This document shows, piece by piece, positions 19,854 through 33,299 of a stretch of DNA of 64,000 nucleotides. Source of the DNA: Anaerolineales bacterium (GTDB lineage: Bacteria > Chloroflexota > Anaerolineae > Anaerolineales > Villigracilaceae); the NCBI GenBank assembly GCA_020634885.1, contig JACKAW010000009.1, positions 1 through 64,000 on the forward strand, read 5' to 3'. Position 1 is the first letter of the stretch, and each line of letters starts with the position of its first letter. Below the pieces are notes generated by a model that saw only the letters and a list, made by a program, of their open reading frames with translations, did no database searches and was not told where the DNA came from. Made by a program: the position numbers and the translations under genes.

Positions 19854-20756
19854 TTATTGATTCAAATTAATCGTTTTTGTAGCACAAGGTTCTTGCAAAC
19901 CATCTGCCGCACATATCTTCATAGTAATGGATATCTTATTATTTTGAAAATTGTAATCAAACTTGGGTCCACTCACCCGCACATCACTGTCTGAGAGCGA
20001 AATCTGATCATCAAAGCTCATCGGGTTGCATGAAATCAGCAGCGGAAAGTTATCAGTCGTGGTTGAACGGGTGGTATTCTTTGTCTTATCTGTCATAACA
20101 ATGCTGACCGATTGCAAAAATGTTTTCCCCGTATTTGCAATATTGAAATTCAACCAATGCGAACCGTCGCAGGTTTGCTTGCCGCCCAATTTCACCGTGA
20201 AATCAATGAAAGGAGTAAGCGTACTGGTAGGCGTAGGCGTACCACCTTTTTCAACCAGGGGTACAAGGAACTGCGGACCTGTAAGTGTGGCGTACTCACC
20301 CGTCACCCAGCAGTAATCGGTGAATACATACGGGTTGGGAATATACCAATATTGGCTGGTTCCATCCCGCCCGATCACCGGCACAGTAACCCCGGGCACA
20401 AGCGATCCCACCACATCATATTCCTTACCCGGACCCGTACGACAATTTGTAGGGCGCGAAACCGTTAGCTCCACCAAAAACGGCGTCAACGTAGGGGTAG
20501 GTCCCGCAGTATTCGTAGCGCCCAAAGGAGTATCTGTGAGTGTTGGCGTTTCAGAAGGAACACGCTGAGTGATCTGAACCAAGGTTGGGGTATACGTTGG
20601 CGTATTCGTAGGACCCGGCGTAAAGGTACGCGTTGCCGTATCTACCGGAGCAATCGTCGCTGTGGCAACGACCTCTTCGCTGGGCGCGGTGCCAGGCAGC
20701 GAGCAAGCCAGTGACGCAAAAATGATCATTGCAATAAAAACGTTGAAACGCTTCAT
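19854..20756 (-). CDS. Lipoprotein with bacterial SH3 domain
   Basis: 300 residues. A signal peptide with lipobox (MKRFNVFIAMIIFASLAC, cleavage before Cys-18) predicts an exported, lipid-anchored protein. A Thr/Pro-rich linker (repeated TPTxTPT units) follows, then an SH3-like domain (TVSRPTNCRTGPGKEYDVVG to YCWVTGEY), a fold that often binds cell-wall peptides. The C-terminal 100 residues (VKLGGKQTCDGSHWLNFNIA) look like a beta-sandwich of unknown role. The start at 20756 is chosen because GGAGAA stands just upstream. It follows a methyltransferase gene on the same strand at 75 bases. Confidence 0.8.
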   Translation of the reverse strand: MKRFNVFIAMIIFASLACSLPGTAPSEEVVATATIAPVDTATRTFTPGPTNTPTYTPTLVQITQRVPSETPTLTDTPLGATNTAGPTPTLTPFLVELTVSRPTNCRTGPGKEYDVVGSLVPGVTVPVIGRDGTSQYWYIPNPYVFTDYCWVTGEYATLTGPQFLVPLVEKGGTPTPTSTLTPFIDFTVKLGGKQTCDGSHWLNFNIANTGKTFLQSVSIVMTDKTKNTTRSTTTDNFPLLISCNPMSFDDQISLSDSDVRVSGPKFDYNFQNNKISITMKICAADGLQEPCATKTINLNQ

Positions 20757-20831
20757 TATCTTCTCCATTGAAATAAACCGCTGGGGTTTTGAGACCCTAC
20801 GACGGAGTGTCCACACGATTATGACACGAAA

Positions 20832-21638
20832 TTAAAGCCGCCAGATCAAATACCCTTTACCAAGCCACTTTTTATGCAGGTCAATATTAAATCCTTTTTG
20901 CGCCAACACCCCGGCAGCCGCCGAAAACCACTGCTTTAACCCAAACGTTTTTGCATGAGCAGTCTCTGCCGCTGAACGCTTCCACGCCTCAAAAAAATGA
21001 AAGATATTTTCACCCTTCACTATGCGATGGATGTAATTTTTCGGAAGGATCGTCTGAAATTCTTCAACCTCAAAACCGGCATGAAAATTTGTGGAGAAAA
21101 CCAACGCCTCAAACGACCATTGGGCAGGCTCCACCCTTCGAACCAGATTCGCCGCCCAAACATTCCCAAACGGCGTAGACGTTCCTTCAACCATTAGACC
21201 GCCCGGCAAGATATATTCAGCAAGCTGCTCATAAGCAGGAATAAACTCACCCTCTTCATATTGACGAAGTACATTGAACGCGCGGATGAGCCGAACCCTT
21301 TCGGCAGGTTTCAGCGGCAGGTTAAAACCGCCAAGGCGGAAAAAGGTTTTATCATCGGCAAAAGGCAGGGCAGCTTCGACCCGCTCTTTATCAATTTCCA
21401 CGCCAAGGATTTTTAGATTTGGATTCACACGCCGAAAGCGGGCGGCGCTTTCGAGGGTGGTTCGCGCATCAAAGCCATAGCCGAGGTCAACGAACAGGGA
21501 ATCAGCGAACAAGCCATCGGTTCGGGTGAGAAGCGATGATTCATAAAGAAGGACAAAATTATCCACCCGTCTCAGGCGGTTATCGGCTGTCTTTCCCCGC
21601 GTGGGTTTCCCTTCCGGTTTTTGTGATGCGCGTTTCAT
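20832..21638 (-). CDS. Class I SAM-dependent methyltransferase-like protein
   Basis: 268 residues. SAM-binding motif I is seen as LFVDLGYGFDARTTLE (about residue 50), followed by motif II ILGVEIDKERVEAA. The family normally methylates small molecules, RNA or protein; nothing here shows the substrate. The N-terminus is basic (KRASQKPEGKPTRGKTADNR). TATAAT ends seven bases before the ATG with no ribosome site, suggesting a leaderless start. The SH3 lipoprotein gene lies downstream on the same strand. Confidence 0.7.
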   Translation of the reverse strand: MKRASQKPEGKPTRGKTADNRLRRVDNFVLLYESSLLTRTDGLFADSLFVDLGYGFDARTTLESAARFRRVNPNLKILGVEIDKERVEAALPFADDKTFFRLGGFNLPLKPAERVRLIRAFNVLRQYEEGEFIPAYEQLAEYILPGGLMVEGTSTPFGNVWAANLVRRVEPAQWSFEALVFSTNFHAGFEVEEFQTILPKNYIHRIVKGENIFHFFEAWKRSAAETAHAKTFGLKQWFSAAAGVLAQKGFNIDLHKKWLGKGYLIWRL

Positions 21639-21645
21639 GGAGTTG

Positions 21646-21651
21646 ATTATA
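21646..21651 (-). promoter_or_regulatory. -10 box of the methyltransferase gene (leaderless layout)
   Basis: Reverse-strand TATAAT followed by seven bases and the ATG at 21638. No convincing -35 box. Confidence 0.45.
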
Positions 21652-21708
21652 CAGAAAACTTCTCATCAGGCTGTACCCCTGAAAATTTGGCAAACTATTG
21701 CAAACAAA

Positions 21709-21740
21709 AAAATGCCCCGAACTTTCGTTCGAGGCATTTT
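21709..21740 (-). terminator. rpoC terminator
   Basis: Fourteen-bp stem with one mismatch (AAAATGCCCCGAAC / GTTCGAGGCATTTT), TTTC loop, T-run on the reverse strand, eight bases beyond the rpoC stop. Confidence 0.88.
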
Positions 21741-21748
21741 CATTTTAG

Positions 21749-26017
<4,269 letters not shown>

Positions 26018-26097
26018 TGGATCCTCTCCTACAAAATAAAATTCTTTTGAGCAATAACGGTCAGCGTGTAGGTAACGCGCACCAGAGACAAACAAAT

Positions 26098-26131
26098 GCA
26101 AGCGCTCAGAGGTTTTTCCTCAAGCGCTTGC
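26098..26131 (-). promoter_or_regulatory. Strong hairpin in the rpoC leader (possible attenuator)
   Basis: Outer stem GCAAGCGCT / AGCGCTTGC (perfect, 9 bp) and inner stem GAGG / CCTC around AAAAA. It lies between the rpoC promoter and start codon, starting some 35 nt into the predicted transcript, and is followed by ATTTGTTTGT, a weak T-tract. It could be an attenuator or a stabilising 5' structure. Confidence 0.5.
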
Positions 26132-26170
26132 TTATGTGTGCTCGTTTTTTTATTACATCCAACGCTGGAT

Positions 26171-26199
26171 ATTATATGGATTCAGGGAACATGAGTCAA
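26171..26199 (-). promoter_or_regulatory. rpoC promoter
   Basis: Reverse strand: TTGACT (26194-26199), 17-bp spacer, TATAAT (26171-26176), close to consensus. The predicted transcript starts near 26164 and has a leader of about 147 nt. Confidence 0.75.
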
Positions 26200-26267
26200 G
26201 GTCTTAATTAGTGAAGAGAACGCCACTTTAAGGCGGATTTCGCTTCTTACCCGTACCATGCCTGTTT

Positions 26268-26984
26268 TTATAACCCCGGCACTTCCCTCACCTGAAGGTT
26301 GGAAAACCCAAGTTCAAGTGAAGATTTCAGAGTGGAGTCGGCTTCGAGGAATATTTTGCCCATTTTGTAACGGTCATCCTGAAAAGAGGTGGCGAACACG
26401 CCGTTCAGGTATACCCGAAAGGAATTGCCATTACAAATCACCCGCAGTCGGTTGGGTTCATTCAAGCCCGAGCGCAATGCGGTGTGATACGCCCACGGCA
26501 TGATCTTGAAAAATGAAAGTTGCCCCTCATCATCTTTGGCGATGTAGCCGAATGTGTAACTTCCCTGTACCGAAATCTTGACCCCATACCCCCCCACTGC
26601 CGGGTCGTAGCGCAAGAATAAACCAGCATGTATCCGTTCTTTTTCGCCTGAGTAGAAGGTTATGGAAACACTGACGTCAAAATTATCCATAAACCCGGAA
26701 CTTTTTAGCAGGTTGTACGAGTTGCCATGCGGCTTGAACTTTCCGCGCAGTTCGGGTGTTTGCCCATTGTGAAATGAAAGCATCTCCTCATTGACCGTTT
26801 CCCAGCCAGGCATATGCTTCTGGCTGAAATCGGCGCCGAGGATGAGGTTGCCAAGGTCTGGTTGAGGTGTGAGATTTTTTGAGATGCGAAAACTCGTGCC
26901 GCAATACTCACACAGGGCAATATCTTCTTTCAGGCTAGGGGCGGGCAATGCCGCCCCGCAGTTTGGGCAATTAAGTGCTTTCAT
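26268..26984 (-). CDS. Zinc-ribbon protein with a lectin-like C-terminal domain
   Basis: 238 residues. The N-terminus is a zinc ribbon with two Cys pairs (CPNCGAALP and CEYCGTSF, residues 6-30). Residues 60-235 look like a jelly-roll of the concanavalin/LamG kind: FDVSVSITFYSGEKERIHAG, LFLRYDPAVGGYGVKISVQG, NRLRVICNGNSFRVYLNGVF. That is the layout of domains that bind or cut sugars, but no catalytic residues are recognisable. No signal peptide. Its ATG overlaps the stop of the PBP gene by four bases, so translation is coupled to the PBP and a cell-wall-related role is possible. Confidence 0.65.
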   Translation of the reverse strand: MKALNCPNCGAALPAPSLKEDIALCEYCGTSFRISKNLTPQPDLGNLILGADFSQKHMPGWETVNEEMLSFHNGQTPELRGKFKPHGNSYNLLKSSGFMDNFDVSVSITFYSGEKERIHAGLFLRYDPAVGGYGVKISVQGSYTFGYIAKDDEGQLSFFKIMPWAYHTALRSGLNEPNRLRVICNGNSFRVYLNGVFATSFQDDRYKMGKIFLEADSTLKSSLELGFSNLQVREVPGL

Positions 26985-29900
26985 GGGGTGGGTGTCAGTG
27001 TGGGGGTTTCGGTGGGCGTCTCGGTAGGGATGTCGGTATCTGTGGGGACGATCACCTGGGTTGGGGTTTCTGTGGGCATGGGAGAAGGTGTCGGCGTATC
27101 CGCAGGTGCGGTTGGAGTGGGCAGGCTCAAATTAAGTCTGATGCGTTTGTCCACTTCTGCATTTTCGCCGATGATGGTCAGGCGCAGACTCACGATTCCG
27201 TTTGGCAGGTTGGAAACATTCCAATTGGTGAAAGCGCCATCTTCAACGGGGTTGTTGCCTTCAGCAAGGAGATTCCATGAGCCAGGGTTTTCACCCAACC
27301 CAAATTCGAGCCGCCATGATTTGAAGTTTTCATCGGCGTTGGCAGTACCTTTGACCTCAACCACGGGGGAGTTTAGCAATTGTCCATCGGCAAGGTTGAT
27401 TTCGAGTTTGGGTTGCGGGTCGTCGGCTTTGCACTCGCGCTCAGGGGCGTAGGTTGGATTCTTAGGCAGCCCGTGATCTTCGAGCCAGGCTCTGCCCGCT
27501 TCGGTTTCAAACCAATTGCGTGCCCATGGGTCGGTGACGTTCATAACGATGCGGTCATCGGTGGGACCATCGCAGGCATTGGATGCTTGATAGCCAGTCC
27601 ACTGGTCAATTTCGACGCGGCTGATGAGACCCTGTTCTTTGGGCAGAGGCGGCTGGTCGAAGGCGAAGACTTCTGTGAATTGACCGCCGCATTCATTGGT
27701 GGGCTCTGTTCCACCGAGTCGACAGACGATGGTATCCACAATGCCGTTGGGGCGGGTAAATGGAGTAGGTGAGTAATTGGTGAGGTAGGGTACGGCGTAT
27801 TCCATAAACTGTGACCAGACCGGTGCGGCGCCGCTCAAGCCGGATGAGTTAATCATGGGGGTGTAATCGGCATTACCAACCCACACACCAGTGACGAGGT
27901 CTGGGGTGTAGCCCATGGTCCAGTTATCGCGGATGTCGTTGGTGGTGCCTGTTTTTGCCGCAACTTGGAAGGAGAGGTTGAGCGCGGAGTTGCGACCAAA
28001 GGTGAAGTTGCGCGCTTCATTATCTGACAGGATGGAGGAGATCAAATAAGCGTGTTCGGGGCGAATAACCTGTTCGCCTTCGGGTTGTTCATATTCGTAA
28101 ACGACTTGTCCGTCAAAGGTGGTGATCTTGAGAATGGCAACCGGCGGAACTTTTACGCCGCCATTGGCAAGGACAGAATATGCGGAGGTCCATTCCATCA
28201 GGCTGACATCGCCGCCGCCGAGGGTGAGCGAGAGTCCGTAGTCATCTCGTGTGAGCGAGGTGATGCCGAAGCGTTCCAGGAATGAGATCAAGCCTTCTTT
28301 CTCATCTGTGTTTGGATTATCGTAAACGCCGACGAATTCGAGCGCTTTGACGGCGGGGACATTGAATGAGTTGGAGAGCGCTGTGCGGACTGTCATACCG
28401 CCGTGGAAAGAGCCATCGTAATTGCGCGGTTCGTAGGGCGGGTTGGCGCCATCAGGAAATTTGGTGGGCACGTCCCATATCCAGGTGGAAGGCGTCCATC
28501 CTTTTTCAAAGGCGGCAACATAGGTGAACGGTTTGATGGATGACCCCGGCTGACGTGTGGGGCTGGTTGCCATGTTGATCTGCCCTGCGATGGCGGCATT
28601 GTTGAAATCTGGCGAGCCGACCATGGCGAGAATCTGTCCAGTGGACGGTTGCATGGCGACCAGTGCGCCGTTCTTGGTGTTGTTGTTTACCATCGCCGCA
28701 ACCTGATCTGTCACCAGTTGTTGGGCACGATCTTGTAGAACGGGGTCAAGGGTGGTGTAGACCACGAAACCAGAACGGTAGATGGTTTGGGCATCAAACT
28801 GTTCTTCCAACTGGGCGCGGACGAAGTTAACCCAATGCGGGTAGCGGGCGGCGCCATAAACAGGCGGGTTGAAAGTGTAGGTTTTGATCTGCTCTGCGGC
28901 TTGGGTGGCAGCAATGGGGTCTACGCAGACGCGTTCTTCGCTGTTGCTGACTTCGATGCAGTTATTGGTTTGACTCATTTCAAACATCAACACCAGTACT
29001 TGTTGCTGGCGAACAAGAGTGTCTTCGGGGTTGGTGTAGATGTCGTACACCGCCGGAGATTGAGGCAAACCTGCAAGGAAGGCGGCTTCGCCCAATGTGA
29101 GGTCTTTAGCAGATTTGTTAAAGTAGGTATGCGAGGCGGCTTCGATGCCGTAGGAAAGGTTGCCGTAGTAGATTTCGTTCAAGTACAGTTCGATGATCTC
29201 ATCTTTGCTGTAGCGGCGGGTGATCTCGGCGGCGAGGATGATCTCGCGGGCTTTGCGTGAAACGGTGCGCTGACTGCGTTCTTCGGGAGAAAGCAAAAGC
29301 GCACGTGCCAACTGCTGGGTAATGGTGGATGCGCCGCCGCCCTGTCCATCCGTGACGTAGTTCGTCCACAAGGCACGCATAATGGCTACCGGGTCAAAAC
29401 CGGCGTTGGTGTAAAAGTCTTTATCTTCGGTGGCAATGGTGGCGGCAACGAGGTTCGGGGAGATTTCACTCAGGGGGATATAGTTGCGGCTTCCTGCTGT
29501 TGGGTCGTTCAGTTCAAATAAGACTTGTCCATTGCGGTCGAGGATGCGGGTTGTTTGGAACTGGGAGGTGCGATTTTTCAAATCGCTGACATCGGGCAAT
29601 TCGCTGGCAATGGAATAATACTGATAAACGAGGATGGAACTTCCGCATAAGCCGAGGATGACCAACCCGAAAAGCGAGACGATCAACCCGCGCGTCAAAC
29701 ACCCACGGTTGCTTCTTAGTTTTGAAATGAGCATTTTGAAGGAATCTGCCAGGGAATCCACAACAGACGCATTGCGGGGCGTAGGCGTTCTTTGTTGTGG
29801 AGGAAGGTATTGCTGAGGTTGCGGCTGTTGCCGTTCTGGCAGGCGGTAGACGGGGCGTTGCTGGTTGGTGGGTTGCTGCGGTATTTGCGGCGGCTGACGG

Positions 29901-30130
29901 TAAGCGGCATTTGTGACGCGCGTGCCTTCGAGATCGGTTTCTTCCACGCGGCGGGGCAGCGGCATATTGTTCTCGTCGAGGTCGGGGAGATTCAGTATCG
30001 GCGTGGTATTCCCTGTCGTTCGGCGCGAAGCAGCCGTCCCTTGGGGAGGAAGCGCAGGATCCATGTCTTTGCGAGTCTCATCTTCCGAACGCATTAAACG
30101 GCGCAGTTTGTCATTATCTTCATTGCTCAT
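26981..30130 (-). CDS. Class A penicillin-binding protein (transglycosylase/transpeptidase)
   Basis: 1,049 residues, bifunctional peptidoglycan synthase. A Pro/Gln-rich cytoplasmic region of about 145 residues precedes one membrane segment (147-170). The GT51 domain shows ATEDKDFYTNAGFDPVAI with the catalytic glutamate. The transpeptidase has the SxxK serine (RQPGSSIKPFTYV), SNSFN and KTGTTND. A beta domain follows, and the protein ends in repeated PTETPT units. Ends overlapping the zinc-ribbon gene; begins 55 bases after the MaoC gene. Likely operon MaoC-PBP-zinc ribbon. No clear Shine-Dalgarno sequence was noted. Confidence 0.93.
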   Translation of the reverse strand: MSNEDNDKLRRLMRSEDETRKDMDPALPPQGTAASRRTTGNTTPILNLPDLDENNMPLPRRVEETDLEGTRVTNAAYRQPPQIPQQPTNQQRPVYRLPERQQPQPQQYLPPQQRTPTPRNASVVDSLADSFKMLISKLRSNRGCLTRGLIVSLFGLVILGLCGSSILVYQYYSIASELPDVSDLKNRTSQFQTTRILDRNGQVLFELNDPTAGSRNYIPLSEISPNLVAATIATEDKDFYTNAGFDPVAIMRALWTNYVTDGQGGGASTITQQLARALLLSPEERSQRTVSRKAREIILAAEITRRYSKDEIIELYLNEIYYGNLSYGIEAASHTYFNKSAKDLTLGEAAFLAGLPQSPAVYDIYTNPEDTLVRQQQVLVLMFEMSQTNNCIEVSNSEERVCVDPIAATQAAEQIKTYTFNPPVYGAARYPHWVNFVRAQLEEQFDAQTIYRSGFVVYTTLDPVLQDRAQQLVTDQVAAMVNNNTKNGALVAMQPSTGQILAMVGSPDFNNAAIAGQINMATSPTRQPGSSIKPFTYVAAFEKGWTPSTWIWDVPTKFPDGANPPYEPRNYDGSFHGGMTVRTALSNSFNVPAVKALEFVGVYDNPNTDEKEGLISFLERFGITSLTRDDYGLSLTLGGGDVSLMEWTSAYSVLANGGVKVPPVAILKITTFDGQVVYEYEQPEGEQVIRPEHAYLISSILSDNEARNFTFGRNSALNLSFQVAAKTGTTNDIRDNWTMGYTPDLVTGVWVGNADYTPMINSSGLSGAAPVWSQFMEYAVPYLTNYSPTPFTRPNGIVDTIVCRLGGTEPTNECGGQFTEVFAFDQPPLPKEQGLISRVEIDQWTGYQASNACDGPTDDRIVMNVTDPWARNWFETEAGRAWLEDHGLPKNPTYAPERECKADDPQPKLEINLADGQLLNSPVVEVKGTANADENFKSWRLEFGLGENPGSWNLLAEGNNPVEDGAFTNWNVSNLPNGIVSLRLTIIGENAEVDKRIRLNLSLPTPTAPADTPTPSPMPTETPTQVIVPTDTDIPTETPTETPTLTPTP

Positions 30131-30185
30131 TTTATAAAACCTTTAATTGAAAAAAAAAACAGCAGGATGCGGGCAAGCCGCCTCC

Positions 30186-30635
30186 CTACTTGGGCTTGCT
30201 CATCATTAATAAATTAAGTGCGCCTTTTTGAAGAACTTCATTTTTATGGTTACGGATTTCAACCGCGGCGATGATGGCGCCGCCGCCAATGCGAGGCAGG
30301 GCTTTGGTTTCGGTGACGGTGAGCACGGCATGGATGGTATCGCCGATGTAAACCGGTTTGACGAACTTCCACTCTTGAATTTCGCGGAAGGCAAGCACCG
30401 TGCCTTCGAGCAGACCGGTGCGCATGATCAACCCCACCCCAATGGATAAGCCTAAAAGGCCATGCGCAATCCGCTGACCGAACGGCGTGTTCTTTGCAAA
30501 CTCGGCATCGGTATGGATCTGGTTATAGTCGCCGGTAAGACCGGCAAAGGAATTGATCGCATCTTCACCCACGGTGCGTGAGAGGGTGGTTACACTTTGC
30601 CCCACTGAAAATTCTTCAAAATAAAGTCCAGCCAT
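30186..30635 (-). CDS. MaoC-like hotdog dehydratase
   Basis: 149 residues, hotdog fold of the (R)-specific enoyl-CoA hydratase / MaoC family, which adds water to or removes it from acyl-CoA or acyl-ACP. The catalytic motif is visible as TGDYNQIHTD (Asp and His about residues 35-41), with the downstream HGLLGLSIG helix. GAGGAG stands before the ATG. It is first in an apparent operon with the PBP, although a link between the two functions is not obvious. Exact substrate not determined. Confidence 0.85.
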   Translation of the reverse strand: MAGLYFEEFSVGQSVTTLSRTVGEDAINSFAGLTGDYNQIHTDAEFAKNTPFGQRIAHGLLGLSIGVGLIMRTGLLEGTVLAFREIQEWKFVKPVYIGDTIHAVLTVTETKALPRIGGGAIIAAVEIRNHKNEVLQKGALNLLMMSKPK

Positions 30636-30650
30636 AAGTTAATCTCCTCG

Positions 30651-30735
30651 TTTGTTAGTTTTGTAGTTTCATAGTTTGGCAGTTCGGTAGTTACCACAAC
30701 ACTACGTAACTATTTAACTACTCAACTAATAAACC
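30651..30735. repeat. Degenerate 8-mer repeat hairpin before the MaoC gene
   Basis: Left arm is a run of units beginning AGTT (AGTTTTGT, AGTTTCAT, AGTTTGGC, AGTTCGGT, AGTTACC). The right arm is a run of complementary units (ACTACGTA, ACTATTTA, ACTACTCA, ACTAATAA). The two arms face each other as an imperfect hairpin. It lies in the leader of the MaoC gene (possible reverse-strand TATAAT at 30738-30743) and next to the plus-strand promoter at 30749. Confidence 0.65.
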
Positions 30736-30748
30736 AAATTATACCTGT

Positions 30749-30777
30749 TTGACCATCCGCTCATTCGCTCGTACAAT
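30749..30777 (+). promoter_or_regulatory. Promoter of the glycosidase-like gene, leaderless
   Basis: TTGACC (30749-30754), 17-bp spacer, TACAAT (30772-30777). Only seven bases separate the -10 box from the ATG at 30785, so the mRNA should begin at the start codon. No ribosome site is present. Confidence 0.65.
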
Positions 30778-30784
30778 TGCGCCC

Positions 30785-33166
30785 ATGCGCGACTGGTCAC
30801 TTCGCTTCGGCGACCCGCTTCACCTTACCATTTCAGCAGATGCCCGTCTTTGCAAGCCAGATTACCCCAACGACCATAGTTGGGAAGTTGAACTGGGCAG
30901 CAACGACCCCGAAAAATCTGCTGTTGGCATCTATACTACCTACGGTTCCAGGGCGCGCTCCATGCGTCTTTTTTTGCGCTTCACCGAAGGCGAAAAAACG
31001 GCTACAGACCCTAACACCTTCCCCGTCAAACCGTCACTGCGCCGTTTTTACCCAAACTTTCTCACCATTGATTATTCCCCGCTTGAAAACCTTCAAGCCA
31101 CCACCGATTTCTGGGTTCCCGAATCACACTCGGTTGCCGGGCGCGTCACCCTCACCAATACCTCGAATGCCGTGCGCACCATTTACCTTGAAGTGTGCGC
31201 CGCGCTCGCCCCGCTCAACGGGCAATCCATCATCCCCACCCAACAACAGCTTGTAAATATTTTGGCAGGACAAACCAGCGGAATTGCCCCCGTGATATTT
31301 TTGACGGGTGGACCAAAACACGGTCCGGGTCCCCACTCTTCGCTCATGCTGGAACTGGAACTGGGTCCTGGCGCCACTCGAACCTTTTCCTTCGCTGAAG
31401 CCGCTCTCGATACCATCCCCGAGACATTTGACCTGGCACGCAAAACAGCCGCCCGCCCCTGGCAGGCGGAACTGACGCGCATTGAAATGCTTAACGAAAG
31501 CCAGACTCTCGACATCCGCACCGGAGACGTGGAATGGGACGCCGCTTTTGCCTTCAGCCAAAAAGCAGCCCATGCCCTCACCATGCAAAGTGGAAGCCTT
31601 CCGCATCCTTCCTATGTGCTGGCACGTCACGGCGACCACGGACATTCGAACAAAGGGGATGGCACCGACTACCCACCCTCATGGAATGGGCAGTTCGCGT
31701 TGGAAGCCGGTTATCTGGCAAATGTACTTACCATCGCTCCACAAATCTCAAAAAATCTTTTGCTCAACTTCCTCAGTACACAAGATGAAGACGGCGAAAT
31801 AGACGGCAAACCCGGCATTGCCGGTCAGCGTGGACGTTTCCTCTCCATGCCTTTGCTTGCAGATATGGCATGGAAGCATTATCAAGCCGCACAGAATCAA
31901 GACTTCCTCGCTGAGGTGTACCCAAAACTGGTCAAGTTCTTTTGGTCGTGGTTCTCCGGCGAACATGACCGCAACCGTGACGGCGCGCCAGAGTGGGATC
32001 ATCTTTTGCAAACCGGTTTGGAAGATAACCCGCTTTTCGATGTGTGGAATCCCTGGTCGCAGGGGTTGGATGTTTCCTACGTCCACAGCCCCGCGCTTGA
32101 AGCCATGCTCTACAACGAAGCGCAAATACTCGTCCGAATGGCGAAGAAACTTGGCAAACCTGAGGATGAAACGTCTCTGATCGAATCACAGGCGCTGAAG
32201 TTAAAAGAATCGTTGGATGCAAGCTGGAATGCAGATACCACTTTTTACACATACCGAGACCGCGAATCTGGGTTGGCTACAAAAGGTAAATTGATCGCCA
32301 AACGCAAAGGCAATGGGGCGATGCGTCCCAAGTTTGAGGTTGAGGCGGGGGTAAGGCTGCTGGTGGAGATCCAGACCCAAAGTCCGGCGGCGAAGCGCCC
32401 CGAGGTGGAGATCAGCGAATACTTCACACGTTCCAAAGGTGAGGTTGAGATCATCTCCGGTCAGCAATTCCAGTGGTGTTCGGGCGGGTTGGTTGCCACT
32501 TCGCAAATGCTTTTTTCGCGCATTGGGCGCATCAATGTGCAGGGGTTGGAAGAAGAGGACAAGGTGAGCATCCGTGTTGTGGATACAGCAGGCGAGGATA
32601 TTACGCTGGCACTGCCGCTATGGGCTGGGGCAATGGATGTGCAGCGTGCTGAGGCATTGATCGGTCGCAACCTGATGCAGGCGGCGCGGTTCGCGCGTCC
32701 GTTTGGGATGCCTGTTCTCACAGAAACACCTCATAAAAATGCAGAAACGGTTGCAATGGGTGTGAGCCTGCCGTGGAACAGTATGCTGATCGAGGGTCTG
32801 TTGAAGTACGGGTTCCGCGCCGAGGCAACCCGCCTGACAGCCTACTTGATGAATGCCATTGTAAAAAACCTGAAACAGAACCGCGCTTTTTATCAGCGGT
32901 ATCACGCTGAAAAAGGCACAGGTCTTGGCGAGCGCAATGCGTTGACGGGTTTTGCGCCGATCGGTCTATTTATGCAGGTGCTCGGCGTTACGGTTCATTC
33001 GGCAACGAAAGTTCGGCTTGAAGGACGAAGTCTCTTTCCATTTACAGTGACCATTCGACACAAGGGGTTATCGGTTGTGCGCGGACAGGATCAAACCACG
33101 GTGACCTTCCCTAATGGGGAGAGTGTGATCGTGAAAGACGAAACTCCCTGCATTGTTGAAATGTAA
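30785..33166 (+). CDS. MGH1/GH63-like (alpha/alpha)6-barrel glycosidase
   Basis: About 793 residues. An N-terminal beta-sandwich of some 230 residues (TTDFWVPESHSVAGRVTLTN) precedes an (alpha/alpha)6 barrel. Typical barrel segments include HGDHGHSNKGDGTDYPPSWN, ANVLTIAPQISKNLLLNFLS, AEVYPKLVKFFWSWF, EHDRNRDGAPEWDHLLQTG and MGVSLPWNSMLIEGL, close to those of GH63 and mannosylglycerate hydrolases. The likely role is cutting alpha-linked glycosides or oligosaccharides. No signal peptide, so cytosolic. The ATG is set by the promoter; an upstream TTG would lie in the -35 box. Monocistronic. Confidence 0.7.
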   Translation: MRDWSLRFGDPLHLTISADARLCKPDYPNDHSWEVELGSNDPEKSAVGIYTTYGSRARSMRLFLRFTEGEKTATDPNTFPVKPSLRRFYPNFLTIDYSPLENLQATTDFWVPESHSVAGRVTLTNTSNAVRTIYLEVCAALAPLNGQSIIPTQQQLVNILAGQTSGIAPVIFLTGGPKHGPGPHSSLMLELELGPGATRTFSFAEAALDTIPETFDLARKTAARPWQAELTRIEMLNESQTLDIRTGDVEWDAAFAFSQKAAHALTMQSGSLPHPSYVLARHGDHGHSNKGDGTDYPPSWNGQFALEAGYLANVLTIAPQISKNLLLNFLSTQDEDGEIDGKPGIAGQRGRFLSMPLLADMAWKHYQAAQNQDFLAEVYPKLVKFFWSWFSGEHDRNRDGAPEWDHLLQTGLEDNPLFDVWNPWSQGLDVSYVHSPALEAMLYNEAQILVRMAKKLGKPEDETSLIESQALKLKESLDASWNADTTFYTYRDRESGLATKGKLIAKRKGNGAMRPKFEVEAGVRLLVEIQTQSPAAKRPEVEISEYFTRSKGEVEIISGQQFQWCSGGLVATSQMLFSRIGRINVQGLEEEDKVSIRVVDTAGEDITLALPLWAGAMDVQRAEALIGRNLMQAARFARPFGMPVLTETPHKNAETVAMGVSLPWNSMLIEGLLKYGFRAEATRLTAYLMNAIVKNLKQNRAFYQRYHAEKGTGLGERNALTGFAPIGLFMQVLGVTVHSATKVRLEGRSLFPFTVTIRHKGLSVVRGQDQTTVTFPNGESVIVKDETPCIVEM

Positions 33167-33184
33167 AATGTTTTGAAGGACTGT

Positions 33185-33212
33185 GGCAGCCTATTGGCTG
33201 CCGTTTATGTTT
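33185..33212 (+). terminator. Terminator after the glycosidase-like gene
   Basis: Perfect 7-bp GC stem GGCAGCC / GGCTGCC, TATT loop, followed by GTTTATGTTTT. Confidence 0.7.
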
Positions 33213-33299
33213 TAACTGGAATTAATCTTAAAATAAAGAAAATCTGGATAATAACTCACCAGCCATTTGGCAATATGCATCAAATCGGGAGTTGAAAAA

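Noticed and set aside
26987..27130. Repeat array in the PBP C-terminus as CRISPR or satellite
   Set aside because: The DNA is in frame and codes for the PTETPT tail common in exported proteins of this group; there are no spacers.
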